Shown piece by piece: positions 45,825 to 57,835 of a stretch of DNA of 64,000 bases (position 1 is its first letter; the number at the start of each line of letters is the position of its first letter). Under the pieces are notes generated by a model. The model was not told the DNA's origin, did no database searches, and saw only the letters and a program-made list of their open reading frames with translations. The stretch covers positions 44,172,001-44,236,000 of the forward strand of contig CM060840.1 in NCBI GenBank assembly GCA_030762175.1, written 5' to 3'. A program made the position numbers and the translations under genes. The stretch is from Metallyticus violacea. Taxonomy: Eukaryota; Arthropoda; Insecta; Mantodea; Metallyticidae.

Positions 45825-47428
45825 TAACAAAAATATATGGTTAGCCAAAAATTCATAAGTCTGGAAGTGCTTTGCGACCTATCATTAGCAATATCAATAC
45901 ACCTTCATACTATTTAGTAAAATTGCTAGCTGATAGATTTAAGATGCTACCTACATTTCAAAGCAGAAGTATAAATAATTCATTTCAGTTTATAGAAAAA
46001 AATCAAGGACATAAAATTGCAGCTTTCTGACACATAAATATCTTTCGACGTAGAATCGTTGTTTCCAAGCATACCTACAGATAAACTTCTAATTTATCTG
46101 CAAGAATGGTTAAGAATAAGTAGAATTAATGATGCACACATAAAGAATACATGAATCTCACAGAAATTTGCATAAACCAATCTTACTTCTCTTTCAACGC
46201 AAATTTTATAAATGACAACCAGGACTTAACTATGTGCAGCCTCTCGTCACCTTAACCTCGTCATAAGCAGATTTGAAACACACGTTAACTCGGCTTTCCC
46301 ATACATATTTAAATTATGGTATAAATATGTCGACGATATATTTGCCATAGTTAACAAAATACTCATTAATGATGCCATAAAACGTCGTAATTTGCAAGAT
46401 AAAAACACATTATTCACATACGAAACTGAAACATATAACATATTACCTTTCTTGGACATAAAAATTATGAAACGTCAAGAAAACCTGAAATTTGGAATAT
46501 ACAGAAAGAATACACATGCAGACAATCACATCAAAGACGATGATTTTAACATCAAACGCACAAGCATGCAGTTATCAACATCTTAAAACATTGACTAGTT
46601 AACCTAAAAATTAGCAAAGAAGAATACCTTAAAGAATACAAACAAATAGAAAGAACAGCGGTTAAAAATGGTTATAACAGAGAACTAGTACACAAAAAGT
46701 ACAAAAATTCAAGAGGCAGAGCCTTATTAATGGAACCAACTTTCAGTAAAATTAAAACAAAAAAGGGCTAATTTTTAAAAAATTTACATATCAGCCATGG
46801 GCTACAAAAATTTTCACAATATTCTTACAGATTTTAATATCAGGTTAGCACCTGTAAAGAGATTTAATGTTAAAAATCTACTGGTTGATAATATTAATGA
46901 CAGATTCCACAAGAGAAAAAAGCAGGTATTTATAAAATTTGTTGTGCAGAATGTGAAAAAAATCTTCATTGGTAAAACAAAAAGAAACATAGGCACACGG
47001 CTGAAAGAACATTTCAGAAACATAAAATACAAACAGTTGGAGAAATCAGCAGTGGTATATCATTTCTGGGAAGAAAACCACGACATATTGAGTAAAACAA
47101 AATTATTAAAATCAGTGCAAGGACCTACAGAATTAGCAACACAGGATAAAATCTACATTTACAAGTACAAAGACAATTTAATGAACTTCAACACTTCCGG
47201 TGAAGAAAACATAAACTTAAAGTTCATCACACCTCCACCAGAGCAGATTACACAATCCCACAGCATAACAGTTTAACCTCCAGTCTACTAGTGGCTGGCG
47301 ATGTGAACTAAGGGTTCGTGAAACTGGTCCTCCATATTTAAACATGTGGAGTAAAAGAGTCAATCACACAATGATCTTAATATATGATTAGCTTCACTGT
47401 GCAATGTTCTAATTAACAATTTCAAGCT
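45825..47428 (+). mobile_element. Penelope-like element A, + strand copy
   Basis: Begins with the PLE RT core (a YGLPKIHK-like start, then LRPIISNINTPSYYLVKLLA, SFQFIEKNQG), then a CSPLVT-like remnant of the QG..MGSPLSP box, FPYIF.LWY.YVDDIFAI, and LPFLDIKIMKRQENLKFGIY. From 46797 an open stretch of 159 codons covers the linker and the GIY-YIG domain (FIGKTKRNIGTRLKEHFRNI, LEKSAVVYHFWEENHDI), ending before 47280. The 3' end is set at about 47428 by comparison with the insertion at 54610-54884. The RT has several stops. Confidence 0.9.
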
Positions 47429-47439
47429 GTTAACATTAA

Positions 47440-48435
47440 ACTCCACTTACATAAAACAAAGACTTTCAGGAATTCTCACTCCCATCTTCAGCAGTTCAGC
47501 GACTATTGTCACTTGAAATGGATACCCAGAAGTTCCTGTGGCAGTGTCTGGTGGTTGTAGTAGGAACTTGCTGAGTTCATCCATAGGAAGAAAATCAAAA
47601 TTCATAGAGTTTTCTTTATTTTTTTATCAGGAAAATGTTTCCCAAGGGGATAGTTCCATTAGGCTGTGAAGTTGTTTCAGCAGATTTTTAATTTTATGAT
47701 TTTTGCCCAAAAGTGAGCTGCTACCGTTGATTTATCAACCTGCTTAAACTCAATATTGCTAAGTGTTCTTTTCTCTGAATTTCCAAATTTCTCTTCATTT
47801 TTCCATTGTACCTCTGATCACAATCTGCACATTTGATTTCATAAATTCTTGATTTCTGTTCTGTTGGTATGATGACTTTTACTGTGCAACTTAATAAATT
47901 CTTGATATTATATTTGTTCTTTGGGGCCAACATTATTCCACATTCTTTGAAAATCTGAAATTTGCTGTGGTAAGTTGGATGGTATGTGAAGCTTTCAACT
48001 TGTATCTTTCCTTGGTGTTCCTCAAAAATCTTCTTAAATTTGCTGTGGTAAGTTGGATTGTATATGAAGCTTTCAACTTGTATCTTTCCTTGGTGTTCCT
48101 CAGTGTAGAAACTTCTCATCAATTTTTGTCTTTTAAATTTATTGATAATTTTATTATTGTGTCTGTTGAAACCATTGGTCTTTATTATCTGTTAATATTC
48201 TATTTTGTACTCTGTTTCTGTGAGAGAGATGTTGTTAGTGTACCAAGCTGTGAAACACTGCATCCAGGTATCCAGTCACCATTTCAAGTAACAGTAGTTG
48301 GTCAACAACTGAAGATGGGAGTGAGTACTTCCAAAACATATCTTAGTTTTATGCTTAAGTGGAAACAAGTTGAATACATAAGTGTAGGATATATTACCAC
48401 TTCATTGTCTACAGCTTTGTAAGTATAATTTATTT
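47440..48435 (-). mobile_element. Penelope-like element D, - strand, with inverted ends
   Basis: On the - strand it encodes FTYHPTYHSKF, IMLAPKNKYNIKNLLS, and IYEIKCADCDQRYNGKMKRN (GIY-YIG start; the usual YIGxT is YNGKM), then RKEHLAIL. A segment of about 70 bp near 47968-48100 is present twice in tandem, duplicating the ESFTYHPTYHSKF coding. Sequences around 47445-47545 and 48270-48390 are inverted copies sharing CTCACTCCCATCTTCAG, like the ends of the 59.3-59.7 kb insert. Confidence 0.78.
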
Positions 48436-48940
48436 AATATTTGTTCAACATTCTACCTAGCATTCTGTTGTTCCATAAGCATACAGGCACAACTGTTGAA
48501 TACTAACTAAATCTCTGGAAAGAGAGGGAAGGAAAGAAAGAAAAGCTACCTTTCAACAAGTATTTGGACATGACATTAAAAAGTTGCACCATTACATATT
48601 GGTGTTTAAACTTTTCTCCCAACTTTATTTGCATGTCAAACATTTTAAGTATAAAATAAAAAATACCATTTAGTAAAAGCTATTGTTAGAATTTTATTCT
48701 TCTCAACATTTCAGAAAAATATTTGCTCATTTTATTTAGACATTATTTATACTCTTTAGGAAAATAATACTGTTAGCAAAAGAGTATCATTTGTTTTTGT
48801 TTGAAGCAAATGCTGAATTTATAATTACAAATCAAAATATAGTAATTTCATGCTCAAAATTCAAAACTATTGAAGGAGGAAACAATGTAATGATAAGAGC
48901 TCATTATTGAAAAAATACAAGTGGTAAAGATTTAATTGTG

Positions 48941-49148
48941 CACTAACGAATTTAATATAGTTGAGTCAAATTTATAACACTTACATAATTTATTATGTAA
49001 GGAAGAAAACAAGTTTCAAGAGCTAATTGCTCCCAACCAGTCAACCTGAAACTGAGGATGGAAGCAATTAACTCTTGAAACTTGTTTTCCTCCTTAAATA
49101 ATAAGTGAGTGTTACAAATTTGACTCGACTATATTAAATTCATTAGTG
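48941..49148. repeat. Inverted repeat hairpin, ~95-bp arms
   Basis: The left arm 48941-49034 runs CACTAACGAATTTAATATAG to GAAAACAAGTTTCAAGAGCT; the right arm 49053-49148 is its imperfect complement, ending CTATATTAAATTCATTAGTG. The spacer is only about 20 bases. CAACCTGAAACTGAGGATGG next to the centre resembles PLE termini in this window. Confidence 0.85.
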
Positions 49149-50219
49149 TATTAAACATCAATGTTACAAAAGTTCACCACTCTTAACAAAGTTAATTGTG
49201 CATTGCATATTTCACTTTCTGATGGAGTCAGAGCAATGGGCGGAGGGGGGGGGGGCCACAGAGAAATAGCCTATATTTAAATTTTCATATAATTTATTAT
49301 TATTATTGTTTGTTTAATATTATATCCATTTTATTTTTATCATATTTTCCCATTATTGATTATAAGAATGCATACTGTACTATAAATTATAAATCTTTAA
49401 CATAGTTTTTCCCCTGTTAATTTATTCCAAGTTATCTTGTTTTCCTTACCAGTGGTTCCACTTTCTGCTCAGGCACAATTACCCTAGAACAATATGTTAT
49501 GAAAAATTAACTATTATGCAACCATCTGTTTGTTCAACCTGGAACTGTCAGTCTTATAAGTTAATAGTATTAGTAACATAAAAGATACTGTAATACAGTA
49601 GCTTTTAAACTGCTTTATTTCTAAATCTTTAAAATTTACACTGTTGGTTCATTTGCATATATGAAAAAATACCTAAAACAAGAAAGAATACTGAAAGAAA
49701 AAGAAAAAACTTATAAGGAACTTTATAGGTGACATCTCTAAACTATTTTCAGATATGTTGACTTTAATCTTTCCAATCTTGGACACCTAAATCTAGATCA
49801 GTATCTGCCACACTTCTTGTATGAAGGGCCTATTTGAATGATTGGTTGCAGGCTATGCAATGTTATTCATTACTAAAGATAATTGTTTCCAAATAAAATT
49901 TGATTATAAATGTAATTTTTAGAAATAATAAGCTGGAATACAATAATGCTAGAGCATTAAATTAACTTTTATATACTAGCTTATTTTGCAAGCATGCTGA
50001 TCAAATGCTAAGTTTGTTTCTTCAGTGCTGGACATTTCTTTATGGTAGCAGTTAAGTAGCAGTTATTTATGATGAAAATTCCATCGCATCATCCTGTTTT
50101 AAATAAAACAATTCTATTTCCAGAAATTCCAGTGCTTTGTCAACATTTAAAATAAAAGAAGCAAAACAAAGACATTTCTGAATAAGTTTGCATAACATCA
50201 ACAAATGTGCTGGTAAGCT
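49149..50219. other. AT-rich region without recognised features
   Basis: Contains a G-run at about 49243-49255 and otherwise AT-rich sequence. No gene, repeat copy or transposon domain is recognised. Confidence 0.5.
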
Positions 50220-50231
50220 GATCTTCAATGC

Positions 50232-50543
50232 TCCCAATTACCTGTAGATAAGAATCACTTCTAAAACATATATGGTGAAAAAAATTCCCAAGCCTTTTTG
50301 CAGAAGTTTGTTTCTTAAATAGATTCTTGCATTGTATGCATCATTGACTAACTTCCCTTTACTTTGTAATATAGTGTTTAAGTAAGACAAATATTTTGTC
50401 ATAACAACAAAAAATGCTGGGCAGAATATCCAGTTGTATCGGTTAGCAATTATGTGTAATCTCTCTATCATGAAATAGATCAATTCCCTCAATTGCAAAA
50501 TTCTTGCCAATGTATAACCAATGTAGCCACCATACTTGTGCAT
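50232..50543 (-). pseudogene. Possible insect chemoreceptor (gustatory receptor-like) exon fragment
   Basis: On the - strand about 100 codons read LQLRELIYFMIERLHIIANR, then YNWIFCPAFFVVMTKYLSYL, a loop, and a second hydrophobic stretch GLGIFFTIYVLEVILIY, ending at a TAC AG|gtaatt donor. The LRxL...IxNRxxxW...F pattern before a TM segment resembles the TM5 region of 7tm_7 gustatory receptors. A stop lies four codons before the first Met, and I could not find a following TYxxxxxQF exon. It may be a decayed fragment or a chance open frame. Confidence 0.33.
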
Positions 50544-50755
50544 GGTAAATTAAATCCCTATAGTTATTGTCAATTTCATCCGAGAGTGATTTGAAATACT
50601 GATGGGCAAATACTGTGCTTTCAATAAAATGAGTTAGTTTTATCACAGTCCACTGTGCATGGTAAATTAAATCTCTACAGTTATTGCTAGTTTCATCTGA
50701 GAGTGATTTAAAACACTTGTGTGCTTTCAATAAAATGAGTTAGTTTTATCATAGT
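50537..50755. repeat. Two-copy tandem duplication (~110 bp unit)
   Basis: GTGCATGGTAAATTAAATC...CATCCGAGAGTGATTTGAAA...TTCAATAAAATGAGTTAGTT occurs at 50537-50651 and again at 50654-50755. The second copy lacks about 12 bases (the GGGCAAATACT region). Divergence is modest. Confidence 0.88.
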
Positions 50756-51114
50756 TCGCTTTATGACAGTTGCCTTCTTTGCAGAGCTACCTCACATTGT
50801 ACTTTATGAACAGGCTCCATAAAGCTTTAATTTTCTTTGTTTACTAGTTCCACCATTTTTGCATTAACTCTCAACATGTATGATGCATTATCTGCAGTTA
50901 TAATATACAGTTTTGTCCGTTCCAATCTACAACTTTCAACAGTTTTTATCAGCTTATAAACAAGCCAAAACCTTTGTGATATATGCATAATTCTCACACC
51001 CTATAAAACTTTCTGTAATTTTCTGTAATGTCTATGTTTATGTTTCAGCAACATAATAATATTAATTATATCGGTCACACTCAGAGAGATTTCCAGTTTC
51101 AATAACTAGTTGCT

Positions 51115-51240
51115 ACAAGAGGCGTGGCTTAGAGAATAATGCTTGCAATCCACATTTGAGAGGTTTTGAATTCAAATCCAATGGAGCCAACCACTGATCT
51201 TAGGTTTTTTCATGGCTTTCCATGATTTCCTTTGCAAATG
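51115..51240 (+). mobile_element. Possible tRNA-headed SINE
   Basis: GGCGTGGCTTAGAGAATAAT (box A-like) and GGTTTTGAATTCAAATCC (box B-like) are spaced as in a tRNA head and are followed by a body of unknown extent (perhaps to about 51500). No second copy is present in the window. Confidence 0.35.
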
Positions 51241-53064
51241 CTGGGTTGGATTTTTACTTTTCCATAGATTTTCTGCTCACCCATTTCACATCATTTCATT
51301 TTGTTGTTTCTGTTACAGAGTCAAAAGTGCCCATGGTGGGGTGGGCTGGTGTTATATGATGGTGACTTGTGCTATGCAAATTGTCTCAGCATGTGATGTG
51401 GAAGTGGTCATTCTGAGGGGCTCAAACTCTTTGGAGATGGGGTGGATAAAATCTGCCAGTATAGGGTGTTCCATCTGGAAACAATGTTAGGAATCCCATC
51501 CATATCCTTGCCTCACTGTTTCCAGTGATCTTGCCTCATCTCTATCTCCTGAAAGTGCCCCAACCAGAGGCAAAGGAACAAATAGCCAGCCAATGCTTAA
51601 AGCTAAGTATGGATATATCCTTCTCCATCCCTAACAATCCATTCCAATCCAACTATCTGCTAATTCTTTTACACTTACTATATTCCTCAACAAAGATAGT
51701 CATTTGTACACGTCAGTATTTCTGTAGCAAGGCATTCTTAACAAATTCACCAGCAGTGAAAACTTTCCTGTGCTTAGCAACAATCTTCAGAACTTCAATT
51801 TCTGGGCCAATCCATATGAAATCAGACGTCAAGGAAATTTACAAATTAGTATTACCTTATAAAAAAGATAGAATAGAATATTTATTTTACTCATCATTTC
51901 AAAAAGTTTAACAACTGCTTTGACATTTTTACCATTGTTTTCAGAGTACACATTTCTGGGATTCTACAACCTTGGCTATATATGTGTTAGATCCCACCCT
52001 CCCCTATTCTTTCCCTATCTCCATATATATTCTTCCTTAATTTTAATCCTTCTTTTCCACTATAAAAATTATATATAAAAGTGTTCAAAAATACATAATT
52101 ATGCCATTTTGCTTTAAGTTCATTATTTTTCATGTTTTAAAGCTTATCAATATTTGTAAAACCAAACAATTCATAACATGAACTCAAAAAGATTATGCTA
52201 AACAAAAAAGTTATTATAGCTGATGGTTTTACACACTATAAATGTGTATGTGCCATATTTAATATAAAATTTCAGCAGGAACACAAATCAATGAATGTTA
52301 TTAAATTCCTCATAGAAAACAGTAAAAACAAAAATATCAGCAGATTGCTTGCTTTCTCATCTGTGACAAAAAGTATGTCATTGTTTTTATGTTGCATCAA
52401 GAACACATCCTATAAAAAGAATTTTGTTAAATTATATTTGGAATATGTGGGTCTTGCTAGTTGAGGCCAAGAATAAATCAGCTGTATTTTCTTTGATATA
52501 AGGGGTGCCAATTGCTATATGACAACTCTAAAAATGTGCAAGACAGATATAAAGACTCTATTTTTATATTCATCTAATTTTTTTTTTCCTGTACTTGATT
52601 ACCTTGGAACACAAATCTTTTTTTTAATAGTGTTTAATGCCTGTTTTTACCACAGGCGGGAACACAAATCTGAAATCTATATTTGTTTGTGCTAATAATT
52701 TGAAATTTTGCCTTATTTAAATTTTTTACTACCTTTGTAGGAAAACCATTAAAATTAGGAAAATACAAGCTTTCTAATAATTGTTTAACATATTTATAAC
52801 ATTATTTTAAAATCATTATGTTCAGCAAGATGTGAGCCTTAAAGTAAGTTATTCTTCAGATTTCTATTTTTTGTTTGAAAAGATATGTCTCCATTAATAA
52901 ACACATTTTAATCAAAAGTGACAATTTGGAAAAATTTTACATTAAATTGATCACATCTAGGGATATAATATTTCACAAAAATAGAAGTGTGTTATTATCA
53001 TAAAAAAATATGAAATCAATTATTTTAATTTTCTACCCAATTTCACATGGAATTGCCTTTTTAC
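51240..53064. other. Intergenic region with one SINE fragment
   Basis: Mostly AT-rich. The 52195-52464 open frame (89 codons) resembles nothing known. SINE family 3 remnant at 52615-52670. A body of the preceding SINE may reach 51500. Confidence 0.45.
52615..52670 (-). mobile_element. SINE family 3, 3' end fragment, - strand
   Basis: A T-run followed by AATAGTGTTTAATGCCTGTT and ACCACAGGCGGG matches the complement of the family-3 3' end at 56895-56955. Confidence 0.7.
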
Positions 53065-54315
53065 ACACTAGTGCCCAAAAATTAAATATAATCAGGAAAA
53101 CGATAAAATGGTAAGAGCAAAGGTGAGTAATTACCATAAATGTATATTTATGAACCTTAATTGTTTTCCTGCATAGGAAAGTACTCCCGCTTCAAACAGA
53201 TCTGCTAGTGTTAGATAAACAACATCAGTGCATTAGACCCTTATTGTTTCATTCTTGTTTGTTTTCTCATTATGAGTGAACTGCAGTCTCTTGGTTAAAT
53301 TTATAACAAAGTGCCATAAAGATGCCATTTGTACCTTGTTTAGAACAATAGAATAATCAGATGGTCAGACACAGACCAAAGTCTCAGCAGCCTTGAATAT
53401 TTCATTTTCAGGCTTTGGCAACATTTCTAAGAAACAGGAGATGTTCATTGTAAGTTAATATAAGGTCAACCAAGAGTGATCACTCTACAACAAGATAGAC
53501 AATTGTCTGCAGAGCATACAGTCGCCTCAACAGTTGCAGTTTTCTGACAAACTGTATAGGCTCAGAGTAGTCATTCTACATGCCAGACATCCAACAGTGC
53601 ACGTCCAGATCATTCCAGTGCAGAATGTGCCCATTTATTGTGGAGTCAGCAATATCACAATTTGACTATGAATGAATGAAGGAATGTGCTCTTCACAGAT
53701 AAATTTGGCTTCATTTTACAAAATGATTCTCATCGTACACTACCTTGGAGGGAATGTGGTAATTGGTATAATCCCAGAAACATTTTGGAAAGAGATCAAA
53801 TTGGAGGGGGTGGCATATTGGTGCGGGGGGAGGCATCATGTTGAATGGGTGGGAATGGAGATACATGTCTTCAATGGTGATTGAAAGAATGCTGTTAATG
53901 CCCAGAGGTACAGAGATGAGATGCTGGAGTTTGACTTTTCTGAGGAAAAGTTGCTCCAGACTTCCTTTTCATAGACGAGGAGTTAAGCTCAGCTGGTGGA
54001 TGAATTTTTTGAAAGTGATGATATCCACCGCATGGTCAGCCAGGTCTCTGGATATGAATCCTAATGATGTCTGGGATGCAGTGGAGAGAAGAGTTGCAGC
54101 CTGTCAGTCTCCACTGAGGACAATTCCATACCTTTGCATTGCTCTTCATGAGGAATGGGATGTGCTGCCAGTAGAGCTGTTGAACCATCACACTGAGAGC
54201 ATGCCAAGTTGCTGCGAAGTATGAATAGTAGTTAGGGGTTACCACATCCCCTATTAACTGTTTGTTGCGAGATATTCAAGTTTTGTTAATTTTTTTTGTG
54301 CATATTTTGCTATCA
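53065..54315 (+). mobile_element. Second Tc1-like transposon remnant
   Basis: From 53470 to 54230 frame-broken Tc1 transposase is visible: RHPTVHVQIIPVQN; then NWYNPRNILERDQIGGGGIL with a VWGGIM-like region; IDEE-like SRLPFHRRG (usual FIDDNARPHR, catalytic D lost); a SLDMNPNDVWDAVERRVAAC box; and RIALHEEWDVLPVELLNH. The left end ACTAGTGCCCAAAAATTAA and the segment near 54290-54310 may be terminal repeats. It differs from the copy at 3810. Confidence 0.8.
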
Positions 54316-54609
54316 GAACTATTTTTTAATTTTATGTTTTGGATACTGTTGTATGCAAAGCTCATTTCTATTTGACCAGAACTTTTTATTTTTACATCAC
54401 TTTTCAACATATGTTTTTAACGAGTGGTATACTAGTTCTAGCAATGCACATACACAGATTTTTGGATAAAATAATGTCCCATCCCTGCAAAACACTGGTT
54501 TGTAACTTAATATGATAAAACTTTCTTCCCTCAAAGGTTTTCTTTGTTATAGGAACAGCCTCAAGTTGCCAGAAGCTATGGAAACTGGAGTAGAAGCAGG
54601 ATTCCCATA

Positions 54610-54884
54610 AAATGAAATTGTTAATTGGAACATTGCACAGTAAAGCTAATCATATATTAAGTTTATTGTATGATTGAGTCAAACCAAACCAACACTCTTT
54701 AGCTCCACTTACTTGTTTAAATATCTAGAATGGTTTCATGAACCCTTCATTTGCATCGTCAGCCCCTAGTTGCCTGGAGGATAAACCGTTATGCTGTGGG
54801 GATGTGTAATCTACTCTGGTGGAGGTGGGATGTTTTCATCACCGGAAGTGTGGAAGTTCATTAAACTGTCTTTGTACTTTAATA
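54610..54884 (-). mobile_element. Penelope-like element A, severely 5'-truncated copy with TSD
   Basis: Homologous to the 3' end of PLE-A, from the end of the GIY-YIG coding region (AAAGTACAAAGACAGTTTAA on the - strand) to its terminus TAATTAACAATTTCA-like. It is bounded by CAGGATTCCCATA at 54597-54609 and again at 54885-54897, a 13-bp target-site duplication. This sets the true 3' end of PLE-A. Confidence 0.88.
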
Positions 54885-55589
54885 CAGGATTCCCATAGTT
54901 CATATCCTGCTTTATCAATTGCATTCATTGTAATATAACATTTGTTGCTTAAATTGTCCTAAAGAAATAATATACCCCCCTCACCTTTCCAAAATATTGT
55001 TCTTTAACTGCATCCAGTAATTTTGAAATTAAATTTATGTAATAATAACAGGTTGTAGCTGCAAATAATTAAATAGAACATTACCTTATGCACCATAAAA
55101 AAAAATTATATGATCTTTCTTAATGATGGCCACATCATTAAGAATGGAATGAGTGGAGACAGTTTTTTACTTATTTTCTTAACATTACATTTTGATTTTA
55201 GGTCATAGTGATGGACCATTTTCATATGTCAAGAAATTCTTTTTGTCCAATTGTAAATATTTCAAATGTTGCTCATAAATACTGACTCTCAACCATTGTT
55301 GCAAAGCATTTGTAGCATAAAGCTGGAGTGCACATCTTTACTCTACTACTGATAAGTGTAGATCACAAGATTCTAGTAGCTTAATAACTAAAATGAATAC
55401 GCATATATGCATAACTGAATATGCGTAATAGAGAGAGAATTTAATAAAAATATCACAGTAAAGCACTATAAACAAAAGAAAATCTATTCACCAGGTCTTC
55501 TTCATGGCAGCAATCTTGCTGATTTGATTAAATTCTAGAATCTGCAGGACAAAGTAATGCCTCTACAGAAAGCATTATAAACTTCCTGT

Positions 55590-56400
55590 TTTGAAATCAC
55601 AGACTCATTAATACTTAAAATTGGATTATCCAATACAACCCAAAACAACATAAACTCGCTATAATCAATAGCCTTACATTCAGATTAACAAACCTACCAG
55701 TAAATGAGACAGAATACAAATTGGAGTACCAAAAACTCATGGATATAGCACAGAAAAATGGCTACACAATAGACCTGGTCAAGAAAAAAAAATTCAAAAA
55801 ACAAATAAAAAAATCACCACACTGAAAGGTTACAAAGGAGAGCAGATATATAAAAAATTTACATTCCATCCATGGGCACACTAAAAATTTCAAAAGATTT
55901 TTAAAGAGGCCAACATTATTTTGGCTCCAGTGAATAAATGTAATTTGAAAAACCTCCTAAAAACCAACACAAAAGACAAAATCTGCCAGGAAAACAATTG
56001 GGCATTTATGAAATCAGTTACAAAGACTGCAATAATAAATATATAGGTAAAACAAAAAGGAACATTACCATACAGTTTAAGGAACACATGAGAAGTGTAA
56101 AATATAAACATATGGAAAAATCAGCAGTAGCATACCATTTCTGGCAAAAAAAACATGAGTTCCAAAATGAACCAAAACTCTTAAAAGCTCTTCAAAAACC
56201 CATAGAATTATCAGTGTGGAAAAATATATTCCTGATCAAAAACAAAGAAAATTTAGTTAATTTTGATCTTCCAAACAACAGCAACCTCATCAAAAAGTTT
56301 ATAAAATCCAAAGAGCGACATCTTAATACCACACTGGAAAGCTGACAGTGGAACCACGTTAACAATAAAGGAAATTTTCCTTTGAAACATGTCCAAGTAA
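55590..56400 (+). mobile_element. Penelope-like element E, C-terminal fragment
   Basis: Reads HKLAIINSLTFRLTNLPVNE, EYKLEYQKLMDIAQKNGY, then a frame-broken linker ending TLFWLQ, and from 55998 an open frame of 115 codons: GIYEISYKDCNNKYIGKTKR, a TIQFKEHMRSVKYKHMEKSA stretch, and VAYHFWQKKHEF. This is a well-kept GIY-YIG domain with the GIYE and YIGKT motifs. The RT is missing. Confidence 0.87.
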
Positions 56401-56894
56401 GTGGAATAAAACTAGTGAAATTTGCGTGATTTCCTCATAAATAATTTGTTATATGGATTACCCAGTTTTTCACTTTCAATTTTCTCTTCCAATGCTCATA
56501 AAGAAAAAAGCTTAGAATATAAATTTTGTATCGTGTTCATTTTATTTACATTCAATTAACACAAAATAAAATAAAGCAACTATTTCACGAATTCACATGC
56601 AACTTTACTAGCCTGCCATTCAACAACAGCTACTACTAACAAAACAACCAATTATCGCTGCTGGAGAGTGTCTGCATGAGAACGTTATTACTTCAAATAC
56701 AATATTGTTTTATGTGAAATAACTGCATGTTTCCCTCATATTTAACACATATGATTGTGTTGTCTATAATTATGTTTCACTATAATTATCTAATAATCTT
56801 CTTATTTAACTTTGTAACATAGCAATTAGTCTATAAAACTTGAAACAAACTTTCCTGAGAGTGCACGTGACAAGAGATGACCTTCCAAGTGATT
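56400..56894. other. AT-rich spacer
   Basis: No recognised gene or repeat copy between the PLE-E end and the SINE at 56895. Confidence 0.5.
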
Positions 56895-57190
56895 TTTTTT
56901 TTTTTTTGAGTAGTGTTTAACGCCCGTTTTTACTACTGAGGCACCACAGGCGGTGGACACCTGATGATACATGAGATGAAATGATTAATTGGGAAAGGAT
57001 TTATTTTTTTAAGGAAGGAAGCGTTCCAGGCCTAAGTTTAGGTACCTCCCCGGCATTTGCCAGTTATGAAGACTGAGGAAAAACCTGGAAAAAACCCCAG
57101 TCAGGGAGGACGGTCCTGGCGGGATTCGAACCGCAGACCTCCCGCTCACGAGTCCATGCCTTAACGACCTCGGCCACCCGTGGCGGTTTC
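56895..57190 (-). mobile_element. tRNA-derived SINE, family 3, full-length, - strand
   Basis: Read from 57190, the - strand shows a tRNA-like head CGGGTGGCCGAGGTCGTTAA (box A) and GCGGTTCGAATCCCGCCAGG (box B, strong), a body with CCCCTGACTGGGG-type inverted motifs, and a 3' end GCCTGTGGTGCCTCAGTAG...AAACGGGCGTTAAACACTA with an A tail. This family is unrelated in sequence to family 1. Confidence 0.88.
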
Positions 57191-57299
57191 CAAGTGATGC
57201 AAGCATACAATGACAGCAATGGGAAAGCGACCCTGGTTAGCAAGGTTGCAAACCACATCATCTACAAATAATAACTGCAAATAGGGGAATTCCTGAGCA

Positions 57300-57835
57300 A
57301 AGTTAAAAATAAATGGAATTGGATACAAAGAAGTAAATAGTAAATAAGTAATAAATAACGGAAGTTAATAACTTAAAGGGTTGTATTTGATTATTCATAT
57401 TAGGATATAGATAAAGGTGATTATGGTTGGGAGTGGGTTATAATTTTATTAAATTTGGAATGTAACATTTAGTATGTATTTGAACAATAAAGTCATTATT
57501 AGTTTGTAGAGGCTGTAGCTGCTATAATGGTATATGTAGAGTAATGAAAAAATTTTATTCAGGACCTTGGATTGGGTCGGAGCCTGATCCCCTCGAATAC
57601 CATGTAGGTGCTGCTGATGAACTGATGCAATCATGGTGGAAATATTGTATTGTTCAATTATATTAGAACTCAGGTAAAAGAATAAAATCAATTATTGTAT
57701 TTATAGTTTTTGTAATTGTGAGGGTGCATACCCTAAAATGGCCTAGGCCCAGATAGGTGGAGGCCCCATGCTAGTTTGTATGTGTAATATTTGTTTGTTC
57801 TTAGCATATCAACAATAAAAAAAAAATAACAAAAT
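57300..57835 (+). mobile_element. LINE 3' end (family X), fragment
   Basis: The block 57570-57630 (GGGTCGGAGCCTGATCC, then GTAGGTGCTGCTGATGAACT) matches 62407-62465 of the LINE end at 61840-62640. It ends in an A-run at about 57825. No coding part is identified here. Confidence 0.55.

Noticed and set aside
51525..51911. 128-codon ORF
   Set aside because: Unremarkable composition, no motif, and it may overlap a SINE body.
52195..52464. 89-codon ORF
   Set aside because: No recognisable motif, splice context or homologue in the window. Such frames are expected by chance in AT-rich DNA of this length.
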